DNA of 64,000 nt from Epiperipatus broadwayi (GCA_028023455.1 JAQFVV010000031.1:1054001-1118000); one strand, 5' to 3'. Shown: positions 12,576 to 24,700, counted from the stretch's first letter. Notes: generated from the letters alone by a model not told the origin. Made by a program: numbers and translations.

Positions 12576-12610
12576 TTGGGGGGGGGGGGGTTTTGGCGGG
12601 GGGGGACGTA
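12576..12610 (+). repeat. G-run cluster, potential G-quadruplex
   Basis: A T-run is followed by 12 consecutive G, TTTT, GGC, then 8 G. In AT-rich DNA this is a conspicuous guanine cluster able to form intramolecular quadruplex structures. A direct repeat, AACTACTTTTTCCTTTTT, flanks it at about 12559 and 12640. A (TA)n microsatellite follows at about 12662-12680. Confidence 0.7.
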
Positions 12611-12719
12611 AGGGTTTATTATTTTTATATAGTTGTTTTAACTACTTTTTCCTTTTTGTACTATATATATATATATATAAAGCTCTCAGTCCAAAGACAG
12701 ATATAAATATGCAATAGAG

Positions 12720-14439
12720 TACTATAACCACTAATTCTATATTATTCAATACAAGTATTTATGAAGCATTGCAAAAAAAAATCTTTTAATTTTTATTAAT
12801 TTTTGAAAAAGTTTTTTATAAACTTTTCTTTTATTAAACATTTGTAACAAATATATTGTCTACTTTTTAAGAATTTTATTATATATTTATTTTCATGTGT
12901 AGGTTAATAGTATTTATCATCACTTTATATATGCAATGCACTTAAGTGTAGGTATGTGGGTGTATTTAAATTCATATTATCTATTATCCAGAAATGTTGA
13001 TCAACACTTTATTCGATTAATTGGGGTGCAATTATTCCAACAAGGTGCATAAGATTATCTATAAAAGTAATTCAGTATGAAAATAAGAATTTTTATTTGT
13101 GATTTAATCCTGTGTGTTTAACTGTCCATACACACTTAATGAGTGATTATATCAAACACTAATTACACAAAAGTGAACTATGCATATAAAAATAATAAAA
13201 CATTCCAACATTTTAACTTTTGACAATTTTAATATTTCAAAGTCCTGACGTTTTAAATGTTCGGCACAAAATAAATATGATAAGTTTTGCTTTGACTCCT
13301 GAACCATGAAATTCATACATTTATGAAACAAATCTTACTCTGAGAGAAAAATTCACACAAGTTCTAAAAGAAAACCGCAAACATATTCCAATTTAACAAA
13401 TCACAGCAATTGTAGCCCAAGGTGAAAATCTTGAAGTGATGCTTTAATTTATCTCAAACGATCACAAATCCACTTTTAATTTAATTAAATATTGAAAATT
13501 TTGTATTTCCATTTTCTTACGGCAATCACAGCTTTAAAAAAAAAAAAAAAGTTTATTTGATTTACATTTTATTTAAATCATTTCTAATCTTTTTTTTTCA
13601 GTTACTTTTATTTAAAAGACTGCCAAAATACACACAAACACCCATTTTCTTAAATATGAATTTAATTAATTATGAAGCTCTGAACCAAAAAAATAATAAG
13701 TACAAATTTTTTAAATAGCGCACTGCAGGACGATGTGTCATGTGACAGAAGAAAGGAGAGAGTGAATGGATGATTTTCATTGTTTTAACCTTTAAAAATG
13801 CCTAGTCATCCATTTACCAACCAATATTGGAAGATTACCTCAATTAGATATTGGTTGGCTTTCTAAAATAGCTACGTGAAAGATCCTCTCCTTAGTCAGT
13901 TAAAGATTCAAATGTACTTAATATTTTTTTAAAAAAAAAAATTCAGCAAAGTTTATAATAGTTATAAAAATATTGCGTTATTAAAAGAAAATATATTAAA
14001 AAGTTGGTTGGTAATCAATGGAAAAACTAGCATTTACAATGATCGAATGCTATTTTTGGATTGCAGTGTTTATTATTTTCACAAATCTGTGGTTAATTCG
14101 CTGCAAGATGAATTCCAAATTTATCTCACCTCTGATCCATAGTTTCTATTCTTCACATTACTCTAACAAACTTTTTTTCTATCTAACATATATTTACTTT
14201 CTTGTTAGATCTCTTAAAGTCTTGGGAATTATTTTAGACCACAAGTTATCCACTTACAACTATCTCTTCCATTAACATATATAGCTGAATTCTATTTAAA
14301 TCTTTAATTATTCTGAAATAAATGAATGATGACTGTTATCTCATTCTAATATTTCAATTTTGATCCCACCTTATTAATTATTGCATTTCTGCATGTTATT
14401 GTATGGTTTGCAGTCTATATATTACTGTTCTATTTAGTG
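12720..14439. other. AT-rich spacer
   Basis: No gene recognised. It contains one perfect hairpin (13817-13858, listed separately). The ORF at 14018-14275 (plus) is a hydrophobic, AT-biased frame without recognisable motifs and overlaps no repeat; I treat it as chance. Confidence 0.45.
13817..13858. repeat. Perfect 11-bp stem, 20-nt loop hairpin
   Basis: CCAACCAATAT at 13817-13827 is exactly inverted at 13848-13858 (ATATTGGTTGG). The stem contains CCAAT motifs on both strands. There is no adjacent gene, so function is unknown. Confidence 0.75.
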
Positions 14440-15720
14440 ATCCAATTTCAGATTTATAAATAAGGAGGGATAGGACACATTTACTAAAAATCTTTCCTTC
14501 CAATCATATAAACATCTTTCCTTTTAATATTAAGTTATTTCAAAACAAATTTTCAAAATTTAATCATATGAATAATTTTAACCATTATACTTTCATTTAT
14601 AGTAATAATTTAACCAAGGTATTTATAATTTTAAACTCCTTGTAACTTAAAAAAAAAAAAATTCTATGTTTGAAGTCTATTATTCTATAACAATTTATTT
14701 TAAAGTTCATCAATCATTATGTTCTTTCTTTAATAAATACATCATTACTTCAGTATTTTAAGATTTATTTTTAATTCTATTATTTTTCAATAAATATGCC
14801 TTGTAACATTTTCTCCAGCACTGATACATTATTTGCACTTCAATAATACAATTTAATGTTTCATCTCTGTGTTTAAAATGTCACGATGTTACTATTGTGA
14901 ATTACATTGTTTATTTGTTTTTTTATTAATTATTGTATAGTTCTTTATAAAATTCTTCCATGCAGCTTTTTAGTAGATATGCCATCTTTTTTTCTTATTA
15001 CTAAAATAATTTTCCTCCCAATACTACGATAGTATCACTGAGATTTGATAATTCTATGGTTTTCATTTCTATCATTGTAATGTCACTATTATATCTTTTC
15101 TATTATTATTATTAAAGTTACATATATTCTATCTTCTAAACCTATTTGTTTTTAATTTCAGTGGAGTATTTAGAGAGATTTGTCCTCCAATTTAACACTA
15201 GCACATAGCTTTACATCTTACTAATCAATGATTACTACTTGAGTTGAATCTATTAAGCATAATCAGTCTTTGAAATGCATATTTCATTAATCAAAACAAT
15301 CTCTTTCTGTTCTAATTTCATAAGAATGCTTCCTCAAAAACAAAATTCATAATTAAAAGCTTTTTTACTCTAATAATTCCACGAACCAGCATCCTTGGCC
15401 ACAATTGTTACCATCTCCAAATTTACTCATAGTATTTTATTTTCAAAATATTTTCTAATTTTTTTTATTTAAAATATTATTTTCTAATTTTAAAATATTC
15501 AATTAAAAATATTCTGTACATTTATATAAACATTCTCTCCTTTTTCATCAGAATGAAAACTTATTGGGGCATAAACATGAGTTATTTGCATTTGGCATTA
15601 TTCATTAGATGAAATTATTTGTTTTCTTACATCACTTTTTACTTATAATGAATCTAATCCACCTATATTTCTAATATTTATGCCTTTATAATAAAATATT
15701 TTTCACTTCTCACTTCAATT
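14440..15720 (-). pseudogene. Ancient, heavily decayed RTE LINE remnant
   Basis: The stretch is collinear with the RTE element at 439-3112 but highly diverged. Markers in order: TTTCAGATTTATAAATAAGG and ACACATTTACTAAAAATCTTTCC correspond to about 846-900. TTTCCTTTTAATATTAAGTTATTTC corresponds to about 916-940. CCAGCACTGATACATTATTTGCA corresponds to the region just upstream of the FADD codons (about 1173-1200). TTATTGGGGCATAAACATGAGTTATTTGCATTTG corresponds to the endonuclease VYAP segment at about 2946-2977. No frame is open. It is an old minus-strand copy with internal deletions. Confidence 0.75.
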
Positions 15721-17149
15721 TTTTTTCCCATCTTTCCTTTTCACTTTAATATACATACATATTGAGATATTTCAATTTCATGCTATAGTAAATAAAACAC
15801 ATACTATATGTGAATTGCAGCTATCATTAAAATTATTTTCAAATATTTTATATAATTACCAGTAAGTAAATCATGTAACTCTGAATTATGATTGAATAAA
15901 TAACAAATCCATTATCTGTCTAAAAGAAAATTTCATTTTGCTTTCTATAATGTATTTTAATCAAAAATTTGAATTTTTATTTTATATTATAGTTAGTTAT
16001 AGACATTTAAAAAAAAAAAAGCAAGTGTTTTTCTTTTCCTTTTTGTCAAACTAATTAAAAAATTAACCAGTTTATGGTAAACAAAAACAATTTCTTGTAT
16101 TAATGTAAAAACAATTTTATGTATTATGCAACAGATTATTTAATTAATGAAAGTTGTATATTAAAGTATGAATTATATAGTTGCAGAAATTAAACAGTTG
16201 TAATGAAAATAAAGGCAAATCAGATAACTGTTAATTAAAGATATTGCGAAATGGCTGGTTAGAAAAAAAATATTCTTGAATCAAGTACTTGTCTTTCTCC
16301 ATAATTCAAGCCATTTTGAATATCAATATTTATACATAACCCATAATAAAAAAAATTATGAAGACCTACCCAGATATATTGAAGCTAATAATAGAAATCT
16401 TAATTTTATATTTCAAATTGTTTTGGAAATCATTCAATATTTCAGCTGGAAAATCAATACTAAAAGAAACATATATGCTATGATAAACTTTTATAGTGCT
16501 AATTAAAATTCTGTAAATATTGACATATACATGTTGATGTAAGATTGATTTTAATAAAGTGTTATCAATTTAAAACTATCAACATTTATAGCATTCATAA
16601 ATAATCGTTTATAACTTTCAATTTATTTAAATCCAATCACTTTACAAATTGGTTTATTATTGGCAATTCATATCTCATTCACCTACTGCAATAAATCTTG
16701 TAGAATTTAATATATATAGTATTGATTAGTCATGTGTATTTTTTTTTAATTACTGCTCCAAATTTTAATCTATCACTGGAAATAATTAAACTTTCTTAAT
16801 ATTTAAAGTTATTTATTACGAGATTTCAAAGATGGATCTGTTATTATAGCAATAGAGTAAAAAAATAATTTTAATATAACTTCATATTTTACAAATAAAT
16901 TGAAAACTCATATATTTGTTATTAATTCATTTATTAAATTTGCTGTTTTGTTAAATTCTGAGTTTTCTTACTTTTTTGCTTCAAACATTTAAATTTATTT
17001 TGTCCTTGTGATCTCAGCTCATGCTTCTTAATTAAGATTTGATTGGGGATTGATAGAAAAAAAAAGTGCAAAAATATCAATTTTTCCTAAATAATCTATT
17101 TGCTTTTATAAATATAGTTACACATACAAAGAATATATTCAATTAAATA
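15721..17149. other. AT-rich spacer
   Basis: No gene or clear repeat recognised. The short ORF at 16276-16506 has AT-biased composition and no motif. Confidence 0.45.
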
Positions 17150-17159
17150 AGGTAACCCA

Positions 17160-17420
17160 CTAGAAAAATATTTTTTTCCTTCATACTTCGATGCCACCTA
17201 TTGTAAGCTTAAGTAATTAATGCATGCTAGATATTAACACTTAATAAATTTTAATCTAGTATTGTCAGAATCCCAGACTAGTTTCAAGCATATACCTTTC
17301 ATCACTGAGAAACTATGAATCTTGGAACAATGTATTTGGACCTTCCTTCTAATACCCATCATTTCCTCTCTTTTTTAACTATCAAGCTATTAGCCTAAAT
17401 TGAAAACCATAAATGTTTTC
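17160..17420 (+). repeat. Dispersed repeat, copy 1 of 3
   Basis: Shares ordered blocks with the copy at 17555-17850. Blocks are a T-run followed by a CTATTGTAAGCTTAAGTAA-like string, TTAATAAATTTTAATCTAGTA, CTTTCATCACTGAGAAACTATG and CTTTTTTAACTATCAAGCTAT. The family is unidentified and has no coding potential. Confidence 0.7.
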
Positions 17421-17554
17421 AATGTAGCCAACTTGCTTTTAAAGTCATATAGATATATTGTGGTATCCTTAGTTTTTTAACTATCATAGGCACCTTTATC
17501 CTATCACCAGAATAGTTATAAAATCAATAAAATATTATGATTCTATTACATGAC

Positions 17555-17850
17555 TTCAGCTTAGTCATTGCTATTTCAGTGGTATATTTTTTTTCACATC
17601 TCTATTCCACTTATTGTAAGCTTTAGTAACTAATGTATGTCAGATGATAGAGCTTAATAAATCTCTATCTGGTAATGTCTTATCCAATATTTCCAGACTA
17701 ATAAAGTTTATGACTTTCATCAGTGAGAAACTGCGGATCTTGAAACAGTGTATTTGAACATTTATGATCTAATGTGTCTTCCTTCTGGTACCTTTCATTT
17801 GCCTTTCTTTTTAACTATCAAGCTATGAGTAAGTGCAAAAATGTGAGAAT
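17555..17850 (+). repeat. Dispersed repeat, copy 2 of 3
   Basis: Same blocks as copy 1, for example CTTATTGTAAGCTTTAGTAAC, CTTAATAAATCTCTATCTGGTA, CTTTCATCAGTGAGAAACTG and TTTTTAACTATCAAGCTATG. It begins with CTTCAGCTTAGTCATTGCTATTTCAG, which is inverted at about 18296-18323. Confidence 0.7.
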
Positions 17851-18044
17851 TATTCTGCTCAAACAGCAATGAGTAAGCTGAAGTGATATGACAGACTTAT
17901 TTGGTATTTTATTGGTTTTATACCAATTCTTTAAAAACTAGACACCATAATACATAAATATTGAACTGGTTTCAGATTTATATAACTATAGAACCATATT
18001 ATCTTAGATTCAAAATATTTATATTTTTTAATTTGGGTTGATAA

Positions 18045-18330
18045 TTTGGTAGTTAAAAAAGAATGGGAAATGATGGGTGTTAGGAGAAAGGTACATAAGA
18101 TCCTGAAAATCAAAGTGCATTATTAAAAGATCTAAAGTCTCTCACTGGTGAAAACCATAAGCATGAAACTAATTTGGGGATATTAAATACGACAGCACTG
18201 GAATGGAATTTATTAACCACTACTACCTGTCATTTATTAGTTACAAGAGTTTACACTAAATGGGATAGAGATATGATGAAAAAATTACAAAGCTGCTGAA
18301 ATAGCAATGAGTAAGCTGAAATCATTTGAT
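18045..18330 (-). repeat. Dispersed repeat, copy 3, inverted
   Basis: The reverse complement of this segment matches copies 1 and 2 block by block: CTGAAATAGCAATGAGTAAGC at one end, CTCACTGGTGAAAACC in the middle, and AAAGAATGGGAAATGATGGG at the other end, pairing with CCCATCATTTCCTC of copy 1. With copy 2 it makes a spaced inverted repeat. Confidence 0.65.
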
Positions 18331-19052
18331 AGAATCATGAATAAATTAACCATTATTGCAAGTAATGAAAATAAGATCAATTACCTTTATCTCATATTCC
18401 ATTTCATTACAATAAAATCCAATCAAACGTTTATTATTAATTAACTCAACTTTTTTTTTGCTATATGCTCATCCAATTTCATTAAGAAATTCTTTTATCT
18501 TTACAATAGTATCACTAAAACAAATTTCAACTTCATTCATTTCCTTTTCTGTCCTTTAATTAATCTCAACACACTTCTTTCTACATTCCTTTGTCTTACA
18601 TACAATTTTATTCAAATATTCACAAAATGATTAAATATTAATGATGAAAAAAGATAATTTAAGAAATTAGAAATTACAGTTAATCTATGTAGATTTATAA
18701 TTAATAATATTTTTTTAAAAGATATTTTCAAAAATATTCTTCATGAAATATTTCATTATTTTATAGAAATAATAAGATAAATGATCGTAGTATAATCACA
18801 GTAGTTAAAGGAACTACCTGTGATTTTCAAAACAATATAAATGTATAATAGATTCCTTGACTTTTTCAATGTAAAATGCACCATTATTTTTATAAAGTAA
18901 ATCTTAATTTTAAGTATTACAATAAATTATATTAGAGATGGCAAAAAACAAACTATAACCAATGATCAAATCTTATCATTTAATCACAGTATTTTACTAT
19001 GTTGTTACCTCAATCTGTCTTAATGTATTTCAAACAATACATTCTAAGGAAC
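18331..19052. other. AT-rich spacer
   Basis: No gene recognised. The pyrimidine-rich part at about 18450-18620 could be a very old minus-strand LINE remnant, but I could not align it. Confidence 0.4.
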
Positions 19053-19467
19053 ACTTAATGCAGGGGTCCTCAACCTTTTTGTACGTAAGAGCACATTCTA
19101 TAATACCGGCCAGTTGGCGGGCACCATTTATTTTTTTAACCAGGGGGGCGGGCACCATTTATTTTTTCAATGTAAATTTATAGTTGGATATTGTTAATAA
19201 TACGCATAATGTAAAAAAAAATATTTATTTCAAAAATAAAATTTTAACATATAATTAACGTTTATATTTTTACGCTGTAAAAGTATAGTATGCCCTACAA
19301 TTTGATTACAATATAATACAATAATTTATAAGAAATTTTAAAAATTAAATTTATTTGTATCAGAGAAATAATTTTTTATTGTGTTCGGATAGTGGCGGGC
19401 ACGCGTAAAATGGTCTGCGGGCGCCATGGTGCCCATGGGCATAGGGTTGGGGACCCCTGACTTAATG
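19053..19467. mobile_element. hAT-type MITE with 8-bp target-site duplication
   Basis: A 399-bp element at 19061-19459 flanked on both sides by ACTTAATG (19053-19060 and 19460-19467), an exact 8-bp duplication as hAT transposases make. The terminal inverted repeats are CAGGGGTCCTCAACC and, inverted at the right end, CAGGGGTCCCCAACC, with one mismatch in 15. The CAGGGGTC...CAACC terminus is typical of animal hAT elements. There is no transposase; it must be mobilised in trans. Inside are two direct copies of GGCGGGCACCATTTATTTTTT starting at 19116 and 19147. The element ends are GC-rich relative to the flanks, and the exact duplication suggests fairly recent insertion. Confidence 0.93.
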
Positions 19468-20674
19468 TATTGGAATGAAGGTATTAAAGATTAATTTTTT
19501 ATTTATAGTACTGTATAAGCAAAAAAAAAGACCTCAGGAGCAATGCAAATGAAAATTTATATTTCTCAATTAATCATTAATGGCAGTAAGTAAAACACAA
19601 TAACCTTAATAATTATTAACAAGAAAAATATAATACAGAAATATAACATTAATAATAAAATACAGTAATAATGTCCTTAAATTACTATTATGTCCATTAA
19701 TGATTATGAATATTACATTTTCAGATTTTTATTTGTTTGTTTTTTGGGAGGCAGATATTCAGTAGTTTAAAAAAAAATGTTAACTTATTTACTAGAAGCT
19801 TTCAATTAAAGTTGCAATCAAATTGCATTACTATATTTTCTAATAAGTATATTGAAATTGCATTTTCTATTTTTCAAATAATTACTCATAAAATAAAAAG
19901 GTAAAATCTTCACGAATTGTGTTATTCAATGATATCTATCTAAAGAAATATCAATCAACTGAATTGTCAATATCAGAATCATGGTTGAGAAAAGAATTAT
20001 AATACCTACATTTATTACAAAAACAGTTATGGTCCTTAATATACTGTTTTCTGATTATTTATTCAAAACATGTTCATGCATTTTCTTGAAACTGATTTGT
20101 TTAATTCCTTTTATTCTTTTTGTTTTTAATCTATAAGTTATTCTAATGGATTCTTATAAATGCTCAAATTATTTGAAATAATCAAGTCACTTATATATGG
20201 AAAATGTAATTAACAAAAAAAAACTTACTACTTATTGAAATCAATAGTGATTATATATAATTTCCTCTCATTACTGGTTAACATAACTGATAATTAATTT
20301 TTAAAATTATAAAAAAAAAAAATAGGCAATTTTAATTTTTGCTAGTTGAAAACAAAACAATATTATACGCAATTCAAATTGTAAAAGTGCTCTTAAATAA
20401 ATTCATAAATAAATAAATAGAGAGGTTATAAGGAGATAAGAAAAAGTTACATATAAACTTTTTATTTTCAAAAATTGATATGACGTTAACATATATATAT
20501 ATATGCACAAACAAACACAAATGTATTGAAAGATATAAAATAAAAATGACAAAAAAAAAGAGGAGATAATGTTGATATAGAAACTCTTAAAGGAAGCAAC
20601 TGTATCATTACATTCTGAAAGACATAATATCAATACAAGAGATTATAGATGTAGCATTAGATTCTGGATATATA
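19468..20674. other. AT-rich spacer
   Basis: No gene recognised. The ORF at 20403-20633 (minus) covers (TA)n and A/T runs and is a composition artefact. Confidence 0.5.
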
Positions 20675-21646
20675 TACACCTGGGTCTCTTTTTACGCAGA
20701 CTTATTTAACACAATTTTGAAGTTACGTGATTCATGTTTCACCGAAAGTCGACCTCCGAAAATGCGCTATTACTTTAAATAATAAATTTCGCGCACTTAT
20801 GTTATATTGAAAGTAATAGCACATTATTGGAATTCGACTTTCATCTTAGTAATTTCAATATTTTCAGTGCCTTATAATAGTAAGATTTTATGCAATAATG
20901 AAATTAAAATCATGATTTCCACATTTTATGTATACACACATTAAATTTTACAAGATTATAATGTAAATTTGTTCAAACATTGTGCGTGTTAATTTTGCAT
21001 TTTAAATCACATTCTGTTTTTGCTTTTTAAAAAAGAAGGTAATCAATTATTATTTTCTTATTAATGACACTAATCATTAACGTGCTCTTAAATTCCAACG
21101 AGAGCTAAATGGTTGTATGTCTGGATATCGCGAGCTTCATAAACAATTAATAAAATCATCGTCTCAAAGATTTCTTACTAATTACGTTGTCACCAGAAAA
21201 TCATTAACACAACATGAGAGTGAAGTTGGTGCTAGTTGTATTTCCTCTTGAGAAGAATCTGATTTTTTTACCAGTTTGCAAACGAACCTGTTTATCGATA
21301 ATAATTAAAACGTGTATTAAAAAAATGTCAATTACTGTACTGTAAATTATGCATAAAAATATATTATTTTGAATAAAATTAAATATTATAGTCAAAAAAA
21401 GTTTGTCTTGTATCAATTTTTTTCAAATTTGAAATTTTTTATTAGTCATATTTTATTTCCTTTTTTTTTTTTTTGCGCGAATTTTAAAGTAATTTTACGT
21501 TGGTACTTTGATTTTATGCGAATTTTGAAAAATCACAGACCGCATCCCCCCTTTTTCAATGTAAGTTACATCTATTTTTTGCGCGATTTTGTTTGTGTGT
21601 GTTTTCTGAGGAACCTATCTATCGTGTAAAACGAGACCCAGGTGTA
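20675..21646 (+). mobile_element. TA-flanked MITE, copy 1
   Basis: A 968-bp element (20677-21644) bounded by TA on each side. Its termini are CACCTGGGTCTC and the exact inverse GAGACCCAGGTG, extending imperfectly to about 22 bp. No transposase frame is present; ORFs inside are not conserved in phase with copy 2. A TA target duplication and simple TIRs suggest the Tc1/mariner superfamily, though other TA-inserting groups are possible. Nearly collinear with copy 2 at 44168-45141, which shows the element ends directly. Confidence 0.9.
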
Positions 21647-23114
21647 TAGTGAATCTCATTCAATCACTAGTGATAAAATGAGAGCATTAAGATTATTTAT
21701 TTTCTAATAAATTTCAACCATTACAAACAAGGAATAGCTTTTTAATTAGTGCATCATAGAATCTAAGATATAACAAATAGGGAATGAGAATGAATACATT
21801 TAATTATTTGAATCAACTATCAAAATTATTTAAATGGTTCAATACATACTGTAATGTGAGGACCGATATTACTTCGTCGCTACTTTCCTAACAGAGATTC
21901 GGGCTTCGAAATAAACATGACATAGCGTAAAGCTTTATTTATTTACTTATATCGATAGTTATTCACTATCCACACAAGGGGGCGCCAGATACGATTATTT
22001 AAGTGGAATTTAATTTCGCGCATCACCTTACGTCACATCAAAACGATTTCGAAGTCTAATCCCGCCCACCAGCTCAAACTCCCAGCATGGACCAATAAGG
22101 TTACTCAAGGCCGTTATATGATTGTTTTCAAAGACAACTCCTCACGGAAAAGACGCACAGTTCACTAATGGGAAAGAAGTTTAGTTTGCTAACTGATTGA
22201 TCCTAGCACTAGAATTTATTATTGGTTGTTTATGACCAATACGACGGTTCGTTTATGCCCCGAACAATTAGGCTTATAAGATCATCCCCCCTATATGCTA
22301 TACTCAATATAATTGTTTGACATTTGTTTACATATTTATTATAGACCCGCCCAATTCTTAAGTCTATCTTAACTAAGGGAAAAATAAATAAACATCGTGA
22401 CTTACGGCACGATGTTGGCATATTATATTTAAAAGAAACATTGAAAATAAATCTAAATCTAAATAAGTATAATTTAACGATAAATTTATTAATGATCAAG
22501 AGTAACTGAGATAAGACTTTAATTGTATGAAAAGACTTGAGAAATGCTCGACTTGATTATATACTGAACGAATTTATTGAATATAAAATATTTATTTGAA
22601 GTTTATTCGCACACGCACACACACATTCACGCTCGCAGAGAAACATATTAAACATAATAAAGTATGAATGATAAATACAAGTTTCCTTTTTACATTTTGA
22701 GAGTACGGATTATGGTTTATTAGATATCACTTAAGTTCAAAGTTCATGTTTTGAAAAGTCCTACGATTAAGATAGATTACAATAATAGATTAAATATTAC
22801 AGCAAATTTGTGATTTATTTACGCAAGTGTATGTTAGTTAACTATGAGATTGCCTTTAAGAGTTTACGAATTGAGTGAATGAAACATAATATAAAATAAA
22901 CTATTTACCTAGGATTTTGATTTTGACTTCCGCTGCTTCGAGTGAGACGAGGATTTGAACGTGGGAGATGGCTTTCATAATGAAGTGATTTTAAAGTGAG
23001 CATAGCATGGTCTTGACGATGTTGGTATTTCTCGGAACATAATGATTAGGTTGGAGCATTAATTTCATGTGGAGATGTTATTGAATTTTCATAGCTTCGG
23101 AGATATTTGGTGGC

Positions 23115-23170
23115 GGAGCGTCGATCAATCACTGAAGGGTTTTCTAGCCCCTCATGACAATCGACGCTCT
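23115..23170. repeat. GC-rich hairpin in LTR A
   Basis: GGAGCGTCGAT at 23115-23125 pairs with ATCGACGCTCT at 23160-23170, with an inner GGGTTTTCTAGCCCC pairing segment. In the other LTR (26401-26456) the outer 11-bp stem is perfect. It may act at the RNA level, in packaging or 3'-end formation; that is inference only. Confidence 0.7.
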
Positions 23171-23319
23171 AAGTATTAATTTCATAACGATCATCTTGGA
23201 TTTGGATACGGAAAACTAAAGAATATTATCTTATATCAAGCTATATTAAATAAGCACATTAGCGAAAAATCAATACACGTTAAGTCAATCAAGCAAGCAA
23301 GAAAAAGCAACTAAAAAGC

Positions 23320-23410
23320 AAGCAAAACAAGCCGAAAAAGCTAGAACAAGCCTGAAAAGGCAGAACAAGCCTAAAAAGCTAGAACAAGCCTGAAAAAGCT
23401 AGAACAAGCC
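23320..23410. repeat. 20-bp minisatellite in LTR A
   Basis: About four copies of an AAGCCTGAAAAAGCTAGAAC-like unit, preceded by shorter AGCAAGCAA strings from about 23290. The same array is at about 26610-26700 in the other LTR. Confidence 0.75.
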
Positions 23411-24700
23411 ATTGAATAGATTTTGTTTGATATTTATAAGAGGTGATCCTTATCTTGGGATCCAATCTCCTCCCAGAGTTCCATATTTTTAAGAGTTGTC
23501 GTTCAGGTCCGTGTTTGACGTAATGTTCACTCAATCCTTTTTGCTTAAGGCAAATTTTGGTCTCGGCAATCTCATGTTGCAATCTCAGTTAACAAACCTT
23601 ATTCATTCACACTTTGAGTGCATGCGTGTGCGTGTTTTTACAAGAACAATACAATCTACATTAATTTTAGAAGTCGAGCATTTAATCTTTTCTCAAATCT
23701 TTCTATGAGTTTTACCTTTGCTAAAACTATAATTTAAAAATAAACATTTTAAATATCCCGTGGCGTATACGAGTGGAAATTATCTTTGAATTTTTATTAG
23801 AGCATATTATATTTTCTTTTATTATATTTTTAGAGAATGTTATATTAATAATTTTATGTGAAAGCCTTAACTATTTAATTAGACAATTATTATCTGTATT
23901 TTATAAATGTAGTTTAAAATGGGAAGAAAACTATTAAAGGTTACAAATATAACGCTAAGAATCTTTTGTATTGCTTGAATGTGTGTGTGTTTGTTTACAT
24001 CGGCTTGTCTCGTGATGATACATATATTTTCCTAGATTTAAACCCCATGTAACGCTGTCCCGTTACATATCCCCGCGATCCGTCTAAAAAAAATCAAAAT
24101 GCGAGGTTTGGCATTTTAATTTTTTTTTTTTTCATATCAATTTATCTATTATTTTTTTTTCTCTTTACCCCGCTCTTCATGACTTTTAACTGTTTACTCT
24201 GGCCGACTATCCTATGGTTCGACTTTCCCTCACATAAAGAAAACGAAGTGGCAGGTTATGTGGTCAGGCTCGGACTCGATCTCTACGAACTCAGCTCGGC
24301 GTGCCATAATTGGTATATCTTGCCCAATCTGGTACAGGCACCCTGGGTGGAAGGTTGGCATGGGGATGGACATTTCCGAGGTCCCGCGATGCAAGGTTAC
24401 GACTATATGGGCCTTTCCTTACGGCCTATCTAATGGGAGGCAGGGGGATGGACCTATCCGAGGTCCCCTCTGCAAGAAACGACGACAAATACGAGGTAGC
24501 GAATAATCTAGAACCCTAAGTGTTCGAAACATCCGAGCTCTGTACCTCCTAGCACACTGATAAATAGTGAGGGAAGGAAAAATAATAGTGCACTTCTCGT
24601 GATCCGGCTTTTCTTTTTTCTCAAGTTGGTCTCCGTGTCTTTTCCCCGCGTGTTTTCGATAAATACATATTAGTTGAAGGCGGGCGACGTTCTTTGATCT

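Larger units (their letters stand above)
21850..24067 (-). repeat. LTR element A, 3' LTR (minus orientation)
   Basis: A 2218-bp LTR. In the minus sense it starts TGTAACGGG and ends ATTACA, so it has TG...CA termini. It is nearly identical to the other LTR (25158-27357), apart from scattered substitutions and a deletion of about 19 bp in the other copy near 22888. It contains an A-rich 20-bp minisatellite (23320-23410) and a GC-rich hairpin (23115-23170), both also in the other LTR. Small ORFs inside, for example 23379-23582 (minus, 67 aa), recur in both LTRs only because LTRs are duplicates. Confidence 0.92.

Noticed and set aside
12352-12706. ORFs on both strands around 12352-12706
   Set aside because: They run through AT microsatellites and the G-run; opposite-strand overlaps with no motif.
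23379-23582. 67-aa ORF repeated at 26668-26871
   Set aside because: Its repetition is explained by the LTR duplication of element A and is not independent evidence of coding.
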